A stretch of DNA of 62,013 bases from Pseudomonas trivialis. GTDB taxonomy: Bacteria; Pseudomonadota; Gammaproteobacteria; Pseudomonadales; Pseudomonadaceae. The notes beneath the pieces were generated by a model that did not search any database, was not told where the DNA came from, and was given only the letters and a program-made list of their open reading frames with translations. The position numbers and the translations under genes were made by a program. The DNA is taken from NCBI RefSeq assembly GCF_001439805.1, contig NZ_JYLK01000022.1, forward strand, positions 1 through 62,013, given 5' to 3'. Below, in pieces: positions 16,799 through 27,578 of this stretch. Positions within the stretch are counted from its first letter, which is position 1; every line of letters begins with the position of its first letter.

Positions 16799-16933
16799 TG
16801 TGGCGAGCAGGCTTGTCCTGCGTTGGGCTGCGCAGCAGCCCCAAAACCAGGCGCTGAGTCGTATCAGGTACACCGCGTTTTGCTGGATTGCGGGCGCTTC
16901 GCACCCCAACGCGGGGCAAGCCCGCTCGCCACA
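16799..16933. repeat. REPIN of the TGTGGCGAG class
   Basis: The left arm starts TGTGGCGAGCAGGCTTG; the right arm ends CAAGCCCGCTCGCCACA. An internal inverted element GGGCTGCGCAGCAGCCCC lies near the left side, and a CACCCCAACGCGGGG block near the right. The same composite occurs at 34405-34537 and 61758-61892. It sits between yejF (3' end) and hbdH (5' end). Confidence 0.85.
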
Positions 16934-16955
16934 AGTGGTGGGTTTCCTGTATTTC

Positions 16956-18527
<1,572 letters not shown>

Positions 18528-18537
18528 AGGCAGTCAC

Positions 18538-19560
18538 TCATGAGCGGGGGTCGAAGGCATCCCGCAGGGCCTCGCCGATAAATACCAGCAGCGACAGGAT
18601 CAGCGCCAGGGTAAAAAACGCCGTCAGGCCCAGCCACGGCGCCTGCAGGTTCTGCTTGCCCTGGGCGATCAACTCGCCCAGCGACGCACTGCCGGCGGGC
18701 ATGCCGAAGCCGAGGAAATCCAGGGCGCTCAAGGTGGAAATCGCGCCGGTGAGGATAAACGGCAGGTAGCTCAACGTGGCGGTCATCGCATTGGGCAGGA
18801 TATGCCGCCTGATGATCTTGCCGTCGCCCAGGCCCAGGGCACGCGCGGCCTTGACGTACTCCAGGTTGCGTCCGCGCAGGAACTCGGCGCGCACCACGTC
18901 CACCAGGGCCAGCCAGGAAAACAGCGCCATGATCCCCAGCAGCCACCAGAAATTGGGCTCCACAAACCCCGACAGGATGATCAGCAGGTACAACACCGGC
19001 AGCCCCGACCACACTTCAAGGATGCGTTGCCCAAGTAGGTCCACCCAGCCGCCGTAGTAACCCTGCAAGGCCCCGGCGGCTATGCCGATGGCCGCGCTGA
19101 TGGCGGTGAGGGCCAACGCAAACAGGATCGATACGCGCGCGCCGAAAATCACCCGCGCCAGCACATCGCGGGACTGGTCATCGGTGCCCAGCCAGTTCAC
19201 GGCCGAGGGCGGGCTGGGGGCAGGGCGGGTCAGTTCGTAGCTGGGCGTGTCGTCGCTGAACGGAATCGGCGGGAACAGCATCCAGCCGCCGTCCTGTTTG
19301 ATCAGCTTTTGCACGTAATCACTGCGGTAGTCGGCCTGGAACGGCAACTGCCCGCCGAACTGTTGCTCGGTGTAGCGCTTGAACACCGGAAAATACAGCT
19401 CGTTCTTGAAGCTCAGCACCAGCGGTTTGTCGTTGGCGATCAGTTCGCCGCCGAGGGTAAGCAGGAACAGGCCGATAAGCAGCCACAGCGACCACCAGCC
19501 CCGGCGGTTTTTCTTGAAACGCTCGAAACGGCGGCGTGCCACGGGAGACAGGTTGAGCAT
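18538..19560 (-). CDS. yejE: Peptide ABC transporter permease
   Basis: 340 residues. An N-terminal positively charged stretch (RRRFERFKKNRRG) and first membrane helix come first, then a periplasmic loop up to about residue 130 (FSDDTPSYELTRPAPSPPSAVNWLGTDDQSRDVLARV is the OppC-type signature region). Five further helices follow. The EAA loop is KAARALGLGDGKIIRRHILPNAMTATLSYLPF. The long periplasmic loop is characteristic of YejE. Its ATG overlaps the yejB stop (19558-19562), so the two are translationally coupled. Confidence 0.94.
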   Translation of the reverse strand: MLNLSPVARRRFERFKKNRRGWWSLWLLIGLFLLTLGGELIANDKPLVLSFKNELYFPVFKRYTEQQFGGQLPFQADYRSDYVQKLIKQDGGWMLFPPIPFSDDTPSYELTRPAPSPPSAVNWLGTDDQSRDVLARVIFGARVSILFALALTAISAAIGIAAGALQGYYGGWVDLLGQRILEVWSGLPVLYLLIILSGFVEPNFWWLLGIMALFSWLALVDVVRAEFLRGRNLEYVKAARALGLGDGKIIRRHILPNAMTATLSYLPFILTGAISTLSALDFLGFGMPAGSASLGELIAQGKQNLQAPWLGLTAFFTLALILSLLVFIGEALRDAFDPRS

Positions 19561-20618
19561 CAGGCGTTCCTCGCGGTGAAGTCGATACGCGGGTCCACCA
19601 GGGTGTAGCAGAGGTCACCGATGAGTTTTATCAGCAGGCCGAACAGCGTGAAGATGAACAACGAGCCGAACACCACCGGGTAATCCCGCGACACTGCCGC
19701 TTCGTAGCTCATGCGGCCCAGGCCGTCGAGGGAAAAAATCACCTCGATCAGCAGCGAGCCGGCGAAGAACACGCTGATGAACGCCTGGGGAATGCCCGAA
19801 ATCACCAGCAGCATCGCGTTGCGAAACACGTGGCCGTAAAGCACGCGGCGTTCGCTCAGGCCCTTGGCGCGGGCCGTCACCACGTATTGGCGGGTGATTT
19901 CATTGAGAAACGAGTTTTTGGTGAGGATGGTCAGCGTGGCGAACCCGCCGATCACCAGCGCGGTGACCGGCAGCACCAGGTGCCAGAAGTAGTCGGCAAC
20001 CTTGCCCACGGTACTCAGTTCGTCGAAGTTTTCCGAGACCAGGCCACGCACCGGGAACCAGTTCAGCGAGGTGCCGCCGGCGAACACCACGATCAGGAAC
20101 ATCGCGAACAGAAACGCCGGCATCGCGTAGCCAATCACGATGGCGGTGCTGCTCCAGATATCGAAACTGCTGCCATGACGCACTGCCTTGCGGATGCCCA
20201 GGGGGATCGACACCAGGTAGGTGATCAAGGTGGCCCACAGGCCGAGGGAGATCGTCACCGGCATTTTTTCCAGGATCAGCTCAATCACGGTTTTGCCGCG
20301 AAAGAAGCTGTTGCCGAAGTCCAGTTGGGCGTAGTTCCTGAGCATCAGCCACAGACGCTCCGGGGCCGGCTTGTCGAAACCGTACTGCTTTTCGATGTCC
20401 TTGATCAGCTTGGGGTCCAGGCCTCGGCTGGCCCGCGAGGCGCTGATGCTTTCGCCCGCGCCGGCCCCCACGCCGCCGCCGCCAATGCCTTGCAGGTGGG
20501 CGATGGCCTGCTCCACCGGCCCACCGGGCGCGGCCTGCACGATGACGAAATTCACCAACAGGATGACCACCAGGGTCGGGATGATCAGCAGCAGGCGCCG
20601 CACGATATAGGCGAACAT
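19560..20618 (-). CDS. yejB: Peptide ABC transporter permease
   Basis: 352 residues, OppB type. The N-terminal IVRRLLLIIPTLVVILLVNFVIVQAAPGGP helix and periplasmic loop come first. The EAA motif is TARAKGLSERRVLYGHVFRNAMLLVISGIP (about 245-275). A glycine-rich insert (GIGGGGVGAGAGESISASRASRG, about residues 44-66) in the first periplasmic loop is longer than I expect in E. coli YejB. The start overlaps the end of yejA (20618). Confidence 0.94.
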   Translation of the reverse strand: MFAYIVRRLLLIIPTLVVILLVNFVIVQAAPGGPVEQAIAHLQGIGGGGVGAGAGESISASRASRGLDPKLIKDIEKQYGFDKPAPERLWLMLRNYAQLDFGNSFFRGKTVIELILEKMPVTISLGLWATLITYLVSIPLGIRKAVRHGSSFDIWSSTAIVIGYAMPAFLFAMFLIVVFAGGTSLNWFPVRGLVSENFDELSTVGKVADYFWHLVLPVTALVIGGFATLTILTKNSFLNEITRQYVVTARAKGLSERRVLYGHVFRNAMLLVISGIPQAFISVFFAGSLLIEVIFSLDGLGRMSYEAAVSRDYPVVFGSLFIFTLFGLLIKLIGDLCYTLVDPRIDFTARNA

Positions 20619-22477
20619 CAGCGGGCTCCTGCGCGTTTTTTCAGTTCGGCGTTCATTTGTTCATGGGTCAACGGCGTGGGGCTGATTTCCCACCAGGTTT
20701 CCAGGGCTTCGTCATTTTTGGCCTCGATGGCCGGCCGGCCGAAGCGGTTCCACCACGCGGCGGACGTGCCCGGCGGGTAGTAATTGGGAATCCACAGGTA
20801 GTTCCATTGCAGCACCCGATCCAGGGCGTGGGCGTAGGTGAGCATCTGCGCTTGGGTGTTTGCCTTGACCAGGCCTTTGATCAGGCTGTCGACGGCCGGG
20901 TCCTTGAGCACCATGTAGTTGTTGGCGCCGGGGTCATGGGCGGCCGCCGAGCCGAAGAAGTTGTACAGCTCCATCCCGGGCGAGGTGGTGACGGGAAAAC
21001 CGGTGACGATCATGTCGTAGTCCCGCGCCATTACGCGGTTGACGTACTGCGAGGAGTCGATACGGCGAATGTTCAGGGTGATGCCGATCTGCGCCAGGTT
21101 GCGTTTGTAGGGCAGCAGCAGACGTTCCATGCCGGTCTGCGTGTTGAGGAAAGTGAATTCCAGCGGTTCGCCCTGGGCGTTCACCAGCTTGTCGCCCTCG
21201 GGTTTCCAGCCGGCCTCTTCCAGCAGGGCCAGGGCCTGCAGCTGTTTGTCGCGGATCACGCCGCTGCCGTCGGTGACCGGCGCCTTGAACACCTGGCTGA
21301 ACACCTCGTCGGGCACCTGACCGCGCAACGGTTCGAGAATCGCCAGCTCCTCTTTGGTCGGCAACTGGGTCGCGGCCAACGGGCTGTTGGAGAAGTAGCT
21401 CTGCTGGCGGATGTAGAGGTTGTGCATCATCTGCCGGTTGGCCCACTCGAAGTCCCACAGCATCGCCAGCGCCTGGCGCACGCGGCGGTCCTTGAATATG
21501 GGATTTTGCACATTGAACACGTAGCCCTGGGCCGGTTGCGGCATCTCCCTGGCCAGGTGCGCGCGTTGCAGACGGCCGTCGTCCAGCGCCGGGCCGTTGT
21601 AGCCGATGGAATAACCGGTGGCGGAGAATTCACGGTTGAAATCATAGGCGCCGCCGCGCAGCACCTGGCGCGCCACTTCGGTGTCGCCAAAGTATTCCAG
21701 GCTCAGGTGATCGAAGTTGTACAGGCCACGGCTGACCGGCAGGTCCTTGCCCCACCAGTCGGGGTCGCGGGTAAAGGTGATAGTGCTGCCCGAATCGATC
21801 TTGCTGACCTTGTACGGGCCGCTGCCCAGGGGCGCTTCATAGCCGCCGCCGTTGGCGAAGTCGCGGGTTTTCCACCAGTGCTCCGGCAATACCGGCAGGG
21901 TGGCCAGATCAAGGGGCAGGGTGCGATTCTCGTTGCTGGAAAAGTCGAAGCGCACCTGGCGCTCGCCTTCGACCACTACCTGTTTGACATCGGCGAACAG
22001 CGTGCGAAAACGCAGGCTGCCCTGGGTCATCAGCAGGTCGTAGCTGTAGCGCACGTCTTCGGCGGTGATCGGTGTGCCGTCGGCAAACCGCGCCTTGGGG
22101 TTGAGGTAAAAACGCAATGACAGGCCATCGTCGGCGCGTTCCATCTTTTCCGCCACCAGGCCATAGACCGTGTAGGGCTCATCCAGCGAGCGCTGGGCCA
22201 GCGGGGAGTAGAGCCAGCCGTCGATCTGGGACACGCCGATGCCTTTGTCGATATAGGGCAGCACATGGTCGAAACGCCCAATCTCCAGTGCCGAACGGCG
22301 CAAGGTGCCGCCCTTGGGCGCATCGGGATTGGCATAGTCGAAGTGGCTGAAACCTTCGGCGTATTTGGCCGGCTCGCCATAGACCGTCAGGTAGGGCTGC
22401 GGGGCTGCGGTCACGGCCGTGCTGGCCAGCAGCAGGGCCAGGATGGAACTGAGCAGTGGGGGGAACGCCAATCGCAT
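20618..22477 (-). CDS. yejA: Periplasmic peptide-binding protein
   Basis: 619 residues with a signal peptide (about 1-24, LLSSILALLLASTAVTAA). The SBP_bac_5 fold includes FSHFDYANPDAPKGGTLRR near the N-terminus, the YejA-type LGSGPYKVSKIDSGSTITFTRDPDWWG, and the C-terminal WNYLWIPNYYPPGTSAAWWNRFG. It delivers oligopeptides to YejBEF. First gene of the yejABEF operon; its promoter must lie in 22478-22600. Length and order (A-B-E-F) agree with enterobacteria. Confidence 0.94.
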   Translation of the reverse strand: MRLAFPPLLSSILALLLASTAVTAAPQPYLTVYGEPAKYAEGFSHFDYANPDAPKGGTLRRSALEIGRFDHVLPYIDKGIGVSQIDGWLYSPLAQRSLDEPYTVYGLVAEKMERADDGLSLRFYLNPKARFADGTPITAEDVRYSYDLLMTQGSLRFRTLFADVKQVVVEGERQVRFDFSSNENRTLPLDLATLPVLPEHWWKTRDFANGGGYEAPLGSGPYKVSKIDSGSTITFTRDPDWWGKDLPVSRGLYNFDHLSLEYFGDTEVARQVLRGGAYDFNREFSATGYSIGYNGPALDDGRLQRAHLAREMPQPAQGYVFNVQNPIFKDRRVRQALAMLWDFEWANRQMMHNLYIRQQSYFSNSPLAATQLPTKEELAILEPLRGQVPDEVFSQVFKAPVTDGSGVIRDKQLQALALLEEAGWKPEGDKLVNAQGEPLEFTFLNTQTGMERLLLPYKRNLAQIGITLNIRRIDSSQYVNRVMARDYDMIVTGFPVTTSPGMELYNFFGSAAAHDPGANNYMVLKDPAVDSLIKGLVKANTQAQMLTYAHALDRVLQWNYLWIPNYYPPGTSAAWWNRFGRPAIEAKNDEALETWWEISPTPLTHEQMNAELKKRAGAR

Positions 22478-22553
22478 GGTCAGCCTTGAGCGCCGGGTAA
22501 GGAATGAGGGCTGTACGTTAGCGGCTTACGGGTCGCCCGTCACCCCATGCACA

Positions 22554-22577
22554 ACGGCCCACCAAAAGGTGGGCCGT
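22554..22577. terminator. Strong hairpin between a parvulin gene and yejA
   Basis: Perfect 10-bp stem ACGGCCCACC/GGTGGGCCGT with an AAAA loop. It lies 27 bases downstream of the minus-strand parvulin stop. It is probably the terminator of that gene, although the T-tract is poor. Confidence 0.7.
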
Positions 22578-22603
22578 CGTTTAGTGCATCAGCGCGGGCA
22601 GGA

Positions 22604-22885
22604 TCAGTCCTGGCGGCTGGTGACTTCCAGCAGGTGGTAGCCGAACTGGGTTTTCACCGGGCCTTGCACGGTGTTGACCGGGGCGCTGAACACCACGCTG
22701 TCGAATTCCTTGACCATCTGGCCCGGACCGAACGACCCCAGGTCGCCGCCCTGACGGCTGGATGGGCAGCTGGAGTTGGCTTTGGCGATTTCTGCGAAAT
22801 CGGCGCCGCCTTCGATTTGGGATTTCAGTTCGTTGCACTTTTCTTCAGTGGAAACGAGGATGTGGCGGGCGGTGGCTTTGGCCAT
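22604..22885 (-). CDS. Small parvulin-type peptidyl-prolyl isomerase (second copy)
   Basis: 93 residues, one PpiC-like rotamase domain with no signal peptide. Landmarks: ATARHILVSTEEKCNEL, SSCPSSRQGGDLGSFGPGQM, FGYHLLEV. It contains two cysteines (KCNEL, SSCPS); the paralogue at 12930-13205 keeps the CPS cysteine. It is closer to E. coli PpiC than that copy in the GGDLGSFGPGQMV segment, so it may be the true orthologue. A GGAG-like site (AAGGAG, complement of 22895-22900) precedes ATG 22885. Confidence 0.93.
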   Translation of the reverse strand: MAKATARHILVSTEEKCNELKSQIEGGADFAEIAKANSSCPSSRQGGDLGSFGPGQMVKEFDSVVFSAPVNTVQGPVKTQFGYHLLEVTSRQD

Positions 22886-22992
22886 GTGAGATAACTCCTT
22901 GATGTAAAAAGGGTGAGCGTACTGGATTCAGGTGGTTATTTGTTGGCAAAGTTCCACGGGGTTTTCGATTGGGCGGACGAGCGCGCGCCGGT

Positions 22993-23018
22993 CCTGTGGC
23001 GCGCCCGCTCGCCACAGG
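22993..23018. repeat. REP-like hairpin
   Basis: CCTGTGGCG and CGCCACAGG form a perfect 9-bp stem around CGCCCGCT. The sequence resembles a REPIN of the TGTGGCGAG class collapsed to its two ends. It lies 28 bases downstream of the hydrolase gene that ends at 23046 and could serve as its terminator. Confidence 0.6.
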
Positions 23019-23045
23019 AATAGTCAACGCGGTGTTTGATGGGTT

Positions 23046-23894
23046 TTACAGGCTGGCCGACTCATAGGTAGTGCGGGTCTGTTCGATCTCTTCGACCAGC
23101 CCATCGATGCCCGCGAGGCGGGCGCGGTTGTCATGGTCCCAGGGGTGAAAACCGGGTTTGAAGTAATGCAGCCACGGCACCAGCATTCGCGGGAATACGC
23201 CTTTGGGGCCGTAGAGGAATTTGCACATGCGCCAGAACCCCTTCAAATGACCGCCGGCCTTGCGGTCGGCAAACAGCAGGCGTACGTGGAAATCCAGCAC
23301 CACCAGCCAGAAAAACAGGGTCGTGAACAGCATGGTGCCGGTGCGCAGCAGATAACGCTTGGGGCCGGGCTTGATGACGCGGTTCCAGACATCGAATGCC
23401 ACGGCCTTGTGCTCGGTTTCTTCAAGGGCGTGCCAGTACCACATCTGCTGGTAGCCCTTGAGTGAATCGCCGAAGCGCGAAGGGTCGCTGAGGAGAATTT
23501 CCGCGAGCATCGCGGTGTAGTGCTCAAGGGCGATGGTCACCGCCAGGTTGAAGGACGGCGGCAGGTGTTTTTTTTGCAGGTCGAGGATCACCTTGAGGCG
23601 GCGGTCCAGCTTATGCGCCGGCAATCCCGCATCCTCCAGCAGGTTGTTGTAGGCCACGTGTTCGCGGCTGTGCATGGCTTCCTGGCCGATAAACCCCTGG
23701 ATTTCCTTTTTCAGCGCGGGGTCGTCGATGCGCGAGCGGTAGTGGCGCACGCTGTCCATGAAGAACAGCTCGCCCTGGGGAAACAGCAGCGACAGCGCAT
23801 TGAAGAAATGCGTGACGAACGGGCCTTGTTCATGCCAGTTCTTGATGCGCTCGGCAGGCAAGGCAAAACGGATATCGCGACGGATAGGCAACAT
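23046..23894 (-). CDS. Predicted metal-dependent hydrolase (PF10118-type)
   Basis: 282 residues. A set of Glu/His motifs is spaced as in a ferritin-like di-metal site: GQEAMHSREH near 90-100, ALEHYTAMLAEI near 120-130 and WHALEETEHKAVAFD near 150-165. A hydrophobic stretch (TMLFTTLFFWLVVLDF, about 185-200) suggests membrane contact. These proteins are annotated as metal-dependent hydrolases, but the motif layout would equally suit an oxidase, and the reaction is unknown. The gene starts 16 bases after the SDR stop and so closes a BVMO-SDR-hydrolase operon. Confidence 0.75.
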   Translation of the reverse strand: MLPIRRDIRFALPAERIKNWHEQGPFVTHFFNALSLLFPQGELFFMDSVRHYRSRIDDPALKKEIQGFIGQEAMHSREHVAYNNLLEDAGLPAHKLDRRLKVILDLQKKHLPPSFNLAVTIALEHYTAMLAEILLSDPSRFGDSLKGYQQMWYWHALEETEHKAVAFDVWNRVIKPGPKRYLLRTGTMLFTTLFFWLVVLDFHVRLLFADRKAGGHLKGFWRMCKFLYGPKGVFPRMLVPWLHYFKPGFHPWDHDNRARLAGIDGLVEEIEQTRTTYESASL

Positions 23895-23910
23895 GGTGCG
23901 TGCTCCTTTT

Positions 23911-24801
23911 TCAGAGACGGGGCTCGTCGTTGGGTTCGAACACTGGCCGGCGCGGTTTGGGCGCCATGCGTTTGCTGGCGAACACCACCAGCGCCTGGTA
24001 GGCGGCCGGCAGGCAACGGGCGAGCAGGTCGAGGAAATACGCGTCGCGGCCGATCAGCACGCGGCGCTTGTTTTTGCGCACGCCTTGCAGGATCACCCTG
24101 GCGGCCTGGTCGGCGTCGGTGATGAAGAGTTTTTCGAAGTCGGCGCGGGCCTGTTGCTCGCTGTGGATCAGAAAGCCGGTCATGTTCGCGTCGATGCGGC
24201 TGCTGCGGCAGATGTCGGTGCGGATGCCACCGGGGTGCACGCAGGTGGCGGACACCCCGCAGCGTTGCAGATCCAGCTCCTGGCGCAGCGCTTCGGTAAA
24301 GCCGCGTACGGCAAACTTGCTGGCGTTGTAGCCGCTCATGCCGGGCTGGGCGAACAGCCCGAACACGCTTGAGGTATTGATGATATGGCCGTTGCCGCTG
24401 GCCTTGAGGTGCGGCAGGAACGCTTTGGTGCCGTGCACCACGCCCCAGAAGTTGATGCCGATGATCCATTCCAGGTCGCTGTAGCTCACGCCTTCGACGG
24501 TGCTCGACAACGCCACGCCGGCATTATTGAACACCAGGTTGACCGCGCCATGCTCCGCCACGCAGCGCGCGGCCCAGTCGTTCACAGCCTGGCGGTCGGA
24601 CACATCCAGCACTTGGCTGGTGACCTGCACCGGCGACACGGTCGAAGACCGGATCAGCGTCACGGTGTGCTCCAGGCCTTCGCGGTTAATGTCCGCCAGT
24701 GCCAGATGACAACCTTCGCGCGCCAGCGCCAGGGCCAATGCGCGGCCCATGCCGGACGCCGCGCCGGTGATGGCCGCCACGCGGCCGTTGAATGACTTCA
24801 T
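23911..24801 (-). CDS. SDR-family oxidoreductase in the BVMO operon
   Basis: 296 residues from ATG 24801. Glycine motif TGAASGMG (about 11-18), NNAG motif (FNNAGVALSST), and catalytic S-YxxxK in TSSVFGLFAQPGMSGYNASK. A C-terminal extension of about 40 residues ends basic (KRMAPKPRRPVFEPNDEPRL). Its start codon overlaps the stop of the monooxygenase gene by four bases. A role as alcohol dehydrogenase making the ketone or aldehyde for the monooxygenase is likely from context. The substrate is not deducible from sequence. Confidence 0.85.
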   Translation of the reverse strand: MKSFNGRVAAITGAASGMGRALALALAREGCHLALADINREGLEHTVTLIRSSTVSPVQVTSQVLDVSDRQAVNDWAARCVAEHGAVNLVFNNAGVALSSTVEGVSYSDLEWIIGINFWGVVHGTKAFLPHLKASGNGHIINTSSVFGLFAQPGMSGYNASKFAVRGFTEALRQELDLQRCGVSATCVHPGGIRTDICRSSRIDANMTGFLIHSEQQARADFEKLFITDADQAARVILQGVRKNKRRVLIGRDAYFLDLLARCLPAAYQALVVFASKRMAPKPRRPVFEPNDEPRL

Positions 24802-26336
24802 GACAGGCTGCCTTCTGCAGTGGAATGGGGCGCAGGCGTTGCGCGCGTGGGCGCCGGGACGGGGGCCAGGTCGACCCCGTAGTCCTTGAGCGCAAAGTGC
24901 CGGGTGAGCTGCCTGAAGCGCCAGGTCGAGCCCGGCCATAACGTGGTGTTCTTGCCGGTGCGCGGGTCGAGGTACCAGCTCTGGCAGCCGCCGGTGTTCC
25001 AGATGGTGCGCTGGAGCCTGTTCTGCAATTGGTTGTTCCAGGCCTGTTCGACGGCAGGCTTGACGTCCACCGTGGCGATGCGTTTGCGCTGCATCTGTCG
25101 CAACGCATCGAGGATGTAGGCGACCTGGGCCTCGATCATCAGAATCATCGAGTTGTGCCCCAGCCCGGTGTTGGGCCCGACAATCAGGAACAGGTTTGGA
25201 TAGCCCGGCACCGTGGTGCCTTTATAGGCATGCGCACCGTCGTGCCAGGTGTCCATCAGGTCGACGCCGTGGCGCCCGATGATGCAGTCGCGGGGCAGGG
25301 GATCGCTGGCCTGGAAACCAGTGCCGAAGATCAGGCAGTCGACCGGGTGCTTGATGCCGTCGGCGGTGACGACGCCGTCGGCTTCGATGCGCAGCACCGG
25401 GTCGGTCACCACCTCGACATTGCTGCGCGACAGCGCCGGGTAGTAGTCGTTGGAGATCAGCACGCGCTTGCAGCCGATGGTGTAGTCCGGCGTGAGGGTC
25501 TTGCGCAGGGACGGGCGCGCGACCTGCCTGCGCAAATGACGCAGGGCGATTTTCTGCACCATTTTCATCAGCCGCGGATGCAGGGCAAAGCCCACCACGC
25601 GGCCTTCGAGCGCCCAGTAAAAGGCGCTGCGGACCAGCCGCTGGGTGAAGGGCAGGTGTTTGAACAGCCAGCGTTCGGCGGCGGAAATCGGTCGGTCGGG
25701 CTTGGGCATGATCCACGGCGGGGTGCGCTGGAACAGGTCCAGGTGCGCCACCTGCGGTGCAATCTGCGGCACGAACTGGATGGCACTGGCCCCGGTGCCG
25801 ATCACTGCGACACGCTTGCCCTTCAGGGAATAGTCATGGTCCCACTGCTGGGAGTGGAAGCGTTTGCCCTTGAAACTCTCCAGACCCGGAATGTCCGGCA
25901 ACGCCGGGCGCGACAAGCCGCCCATGCCCGACACCAGCACCCGCGCGCTCACCTGACGACCATCGCTGAAGCTCAGCTGCCAGCGCTGCTGGTGTTCATC
26001 AAACACGGCGCGTTGCAGGCCCATGCCGAACCGCAGGTAGGGCGCCAGCTCAAAGCGCTGCGCGCATTGTTCGAGGTAGGCGCGGATCTCGGCCTGCGGC
26101 GCAAATTGCCGCGACCAGTGCGGGTTGGGCGCAAACGAAAACGAGTACACGTGGGACTGCACATCGCAGGCGCAGCCGGGGTAGTGGTTGTCGCGCCAGG
26201 TACCGCCGAGGGTCTGGGCCTGTTCGGCAACAAAGAAATCGTCGAAGCCTTCCTGCTTGAGCTGGATGGCCATGCACAGGCCGGCGAAGCCTGAGCCGAT
26301 GATGGCGATGTCGATGGATTCACGCTGGGTATTCAT
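24798..26336 (-). CDS. Flavin-containing monooxygenase, Baeyer-Villiger type
   Basis: 512 residues from ATG 26336; the frame remains open far upstream, but the FAD motif fixes the start. FAD-binding GSGFAGLCMAIQL (about 14-26), the GGTWRDNHYPGCACDVQSHVYSF segment diagnostic of FMO/BVMO enzymes (about 45-67), and the NADPH-binding GTGASAIQFVPQIA (about 185-198). It inserts oxygen into ketones to give esters, or oxidises heteroatoms. Directly coupled to the SDR gene. With the alpha/beta hydrolase across the promoter region it could form a ketone-to-ester-to-alcohol/acid route for sub-terminally oxidised alkanes (inference). Confidence 0.9.
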   Translation of the reverse strand: MNTQRESIDIAIIGSGFAGLCMAIQLKQEGFDDFFVAEQAQTLGGTWRDNHYPGCACDVQSHVYSFSFAPNPHWSRQFAPQAEIRAYLEQCAQRFELAPYLRFGMGLQRAVFDEHQQRWQLSFSDGRQVSARVLVSGMGGLSRPALPDIPGLESFKGKRFHSQQWDHDYSLKGKRVAVIGTGASAIQFVPQIAPQVAHLDLFQRTPPWIMPKPDRPISAAERWLFKHLPFTQRLVRSAFYWALEGRVVGFALHPRLMKMVQKIALRHLRRQVARPSLRKTLTPDYTIGCKRVLISNDYYPALSRSNVEVVTDPVLRIEADGVVTADGIKHPVDCLIFGTGFQASDPLPRDCIIGRHGVDLMDTWHDGAHAYKGTTVPGYPNLFLIVGPNTGLGHNSMILMIEAQVAYILDALRQMQRKRIATVDVKPAVEQAWNNQLQNRLQRTIWNTGGCQSWYLDPRTGKNTTLWPGSTWRFRQLTRHFALKDYGVDLAPVPAPTRATPAPHSTAEGSLS

Positions 26337-26390
26337 GGGCAGTCCCTCGTGGGCATCGGGTGCGCTCCTGTTTTTTGGATGAAACACCAT

Positions 26391-26407
26391 TGCAAAGTAA
26401 ATTTGAA
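26391..26407. promoter_or_regulatory. Candidate operator upstream of the monooxygenase operon
   Basis: TGCAAA-GTAAA-TTTGAA lies in a strongly AT-rich stretch 55 bases upstream of the start at 26336. It is a degenerate version (spacer one base shorter) of the inverted repeats before alkB (27618-27635) and fadE (31870-31887). Confidence 0.45.
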
Positions 26408-26600
26408 TTACATATTTTAAAAAAGATTTTAAATAATCTACCTGAAAAATTCGCCCACGCCAGGACCATGTTTGGTATGTGCGCCTTGTCCGACGGACGC
26501 GCACGTTATGAATGACGCCCGGCAGCAGGCAGGGACGATGGCTGAGGCCTTGATCAATACCGGTCGGGTCGCCGGCTCCAGGGACGCGGAGGACGAAGCG

Positions 26601-27578
26601 ATGGCTGTCGAATGGGGTGTGGCTGCAGCGGTGTTTGCCGCTGCAAGCGCGGTGTTGTGGGGCTTGAGTGCCTGGATGACGCGGCGCATAGAAGCGGCCG
26701 TGCCGCGCAACGGGCGGGTGGTGGAGGTCAATGGCGAGCGCTTTCATTATGTCGAGGAAGGCAGCGGCCCTGCGCTGGTGATGATTCACGGCCTGATGGG
26801 CAGCAGTCGCAACCTCACCTATGCCTTGTCTGGCCGGTTGAGTGCGCACTTTCGCGTGATCAGCCTCGACCGCCCGGGCTCCGGCTATTCCACCCGTGGC
26901 AAAGGCACGGCGGCGGACCTGCCAGCCCAGGCGCGGCAGATCAGCGACCTTATAAACATTCTGGGCCTGGATAAACCGCTGGTGCTGGGTCATTCCCTGG
27001 GCGGCGCGATTGCCCTGGCGCTGGCGCTTGATCATCCCGAGACGGTGTCCGGCTTGATTCTGGTGGCGCCGCTGACCCATCCCCAGCGCCTGTTGCCGCC
27101 GGTGTTCCTGTCCCTGGCCGTGCGTCCGGCATGGTTGCGCCGCTGGGTCGCGCACACGCTGACCTTGCCTGTCGGCCTGTTGACTCAACGCTCGGTGGTC
27201 AAGGGCGTGTTCGCGCCCGATGCCGCACCGGCCGATTTCGCCACCCGGGGCGGTGGCTTGCTGGGCATGCGTCCGGATAATTTTTACGCGGCTTCTACCG
27301 AGATCAACCAGGTCAACGCTGACCTGCCGCACATGGTGGCGCGCTATCCGCAGCTGACCCTGCCCATCGGGCTGATTTACGGCACGCGGGACACGGTGCT
27401 CGACTTGCGCAAACACGGCCAGGCCCTCGCCAGCAAGGTGCCCGGGCTCAAGCTGCAAGTGGTGGAGGGCGCTGGGCACATGCTGCCGATTACCGCCACC
27501 GAACGCGTGGCGACCCTGGTAGAGCAGGTCGCCAAAAGACTGCCCGGTCACACAAAAAGGCTTCAAGAATTTAGTTGA
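26601..27578 (+). CDS. Membrane-anchored alpha/beta hydrolase
   Basis: 325 residues from ATG 26601, chosen because GGAGGA stands at 26588-26593; the open frame begins earlier (26472). An N-terminal hydrophobic helix (about 4-26, GVAAAVFAAASAVLWGLSAW) anchors it. The oxyanion-hole HGLMGSSRN motif is near 60, the nucleophile elbow is GHSLGGA (Ser near 133), and the catalytic histidine is in VEGAGHMLPIT near the end; the acid is probably in GTRDTVLD. Probably an esterase or lipase. It is divergent from the BVMO operon and lies just before alkB, so hydrolysis of esters produced by the BVMO is a reasonable guess. Confidence 0.85.
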   Translation: MAVEWGVAAAVFAAASAVLWGLSAWMTRRIEAAVPRNGRVVEVNGERFHYVEEGSGPALVMIHGLMGSSRNLTYALSGRLSAHFRVISLDRPGSGYSTRGKGTAADLPAQARQISDLINILGLDKPLVLGHSLGGAIALALALDHPETVSGLILVAPLTHPQRLLPPVFLSLAVRPAWLRRWVAHTLTLPVGLLTQRSVVKGVFAPDAAPADFATRGGGLLGMRPDNFYAASTEINQVNADLPHMVARYPQLTLPIGLIYGTRDTVLDLRKHGQALASKVPGLKLQVVEGAGHMLPITATERVATLVEQVAKRLPGHTKRLQEFS

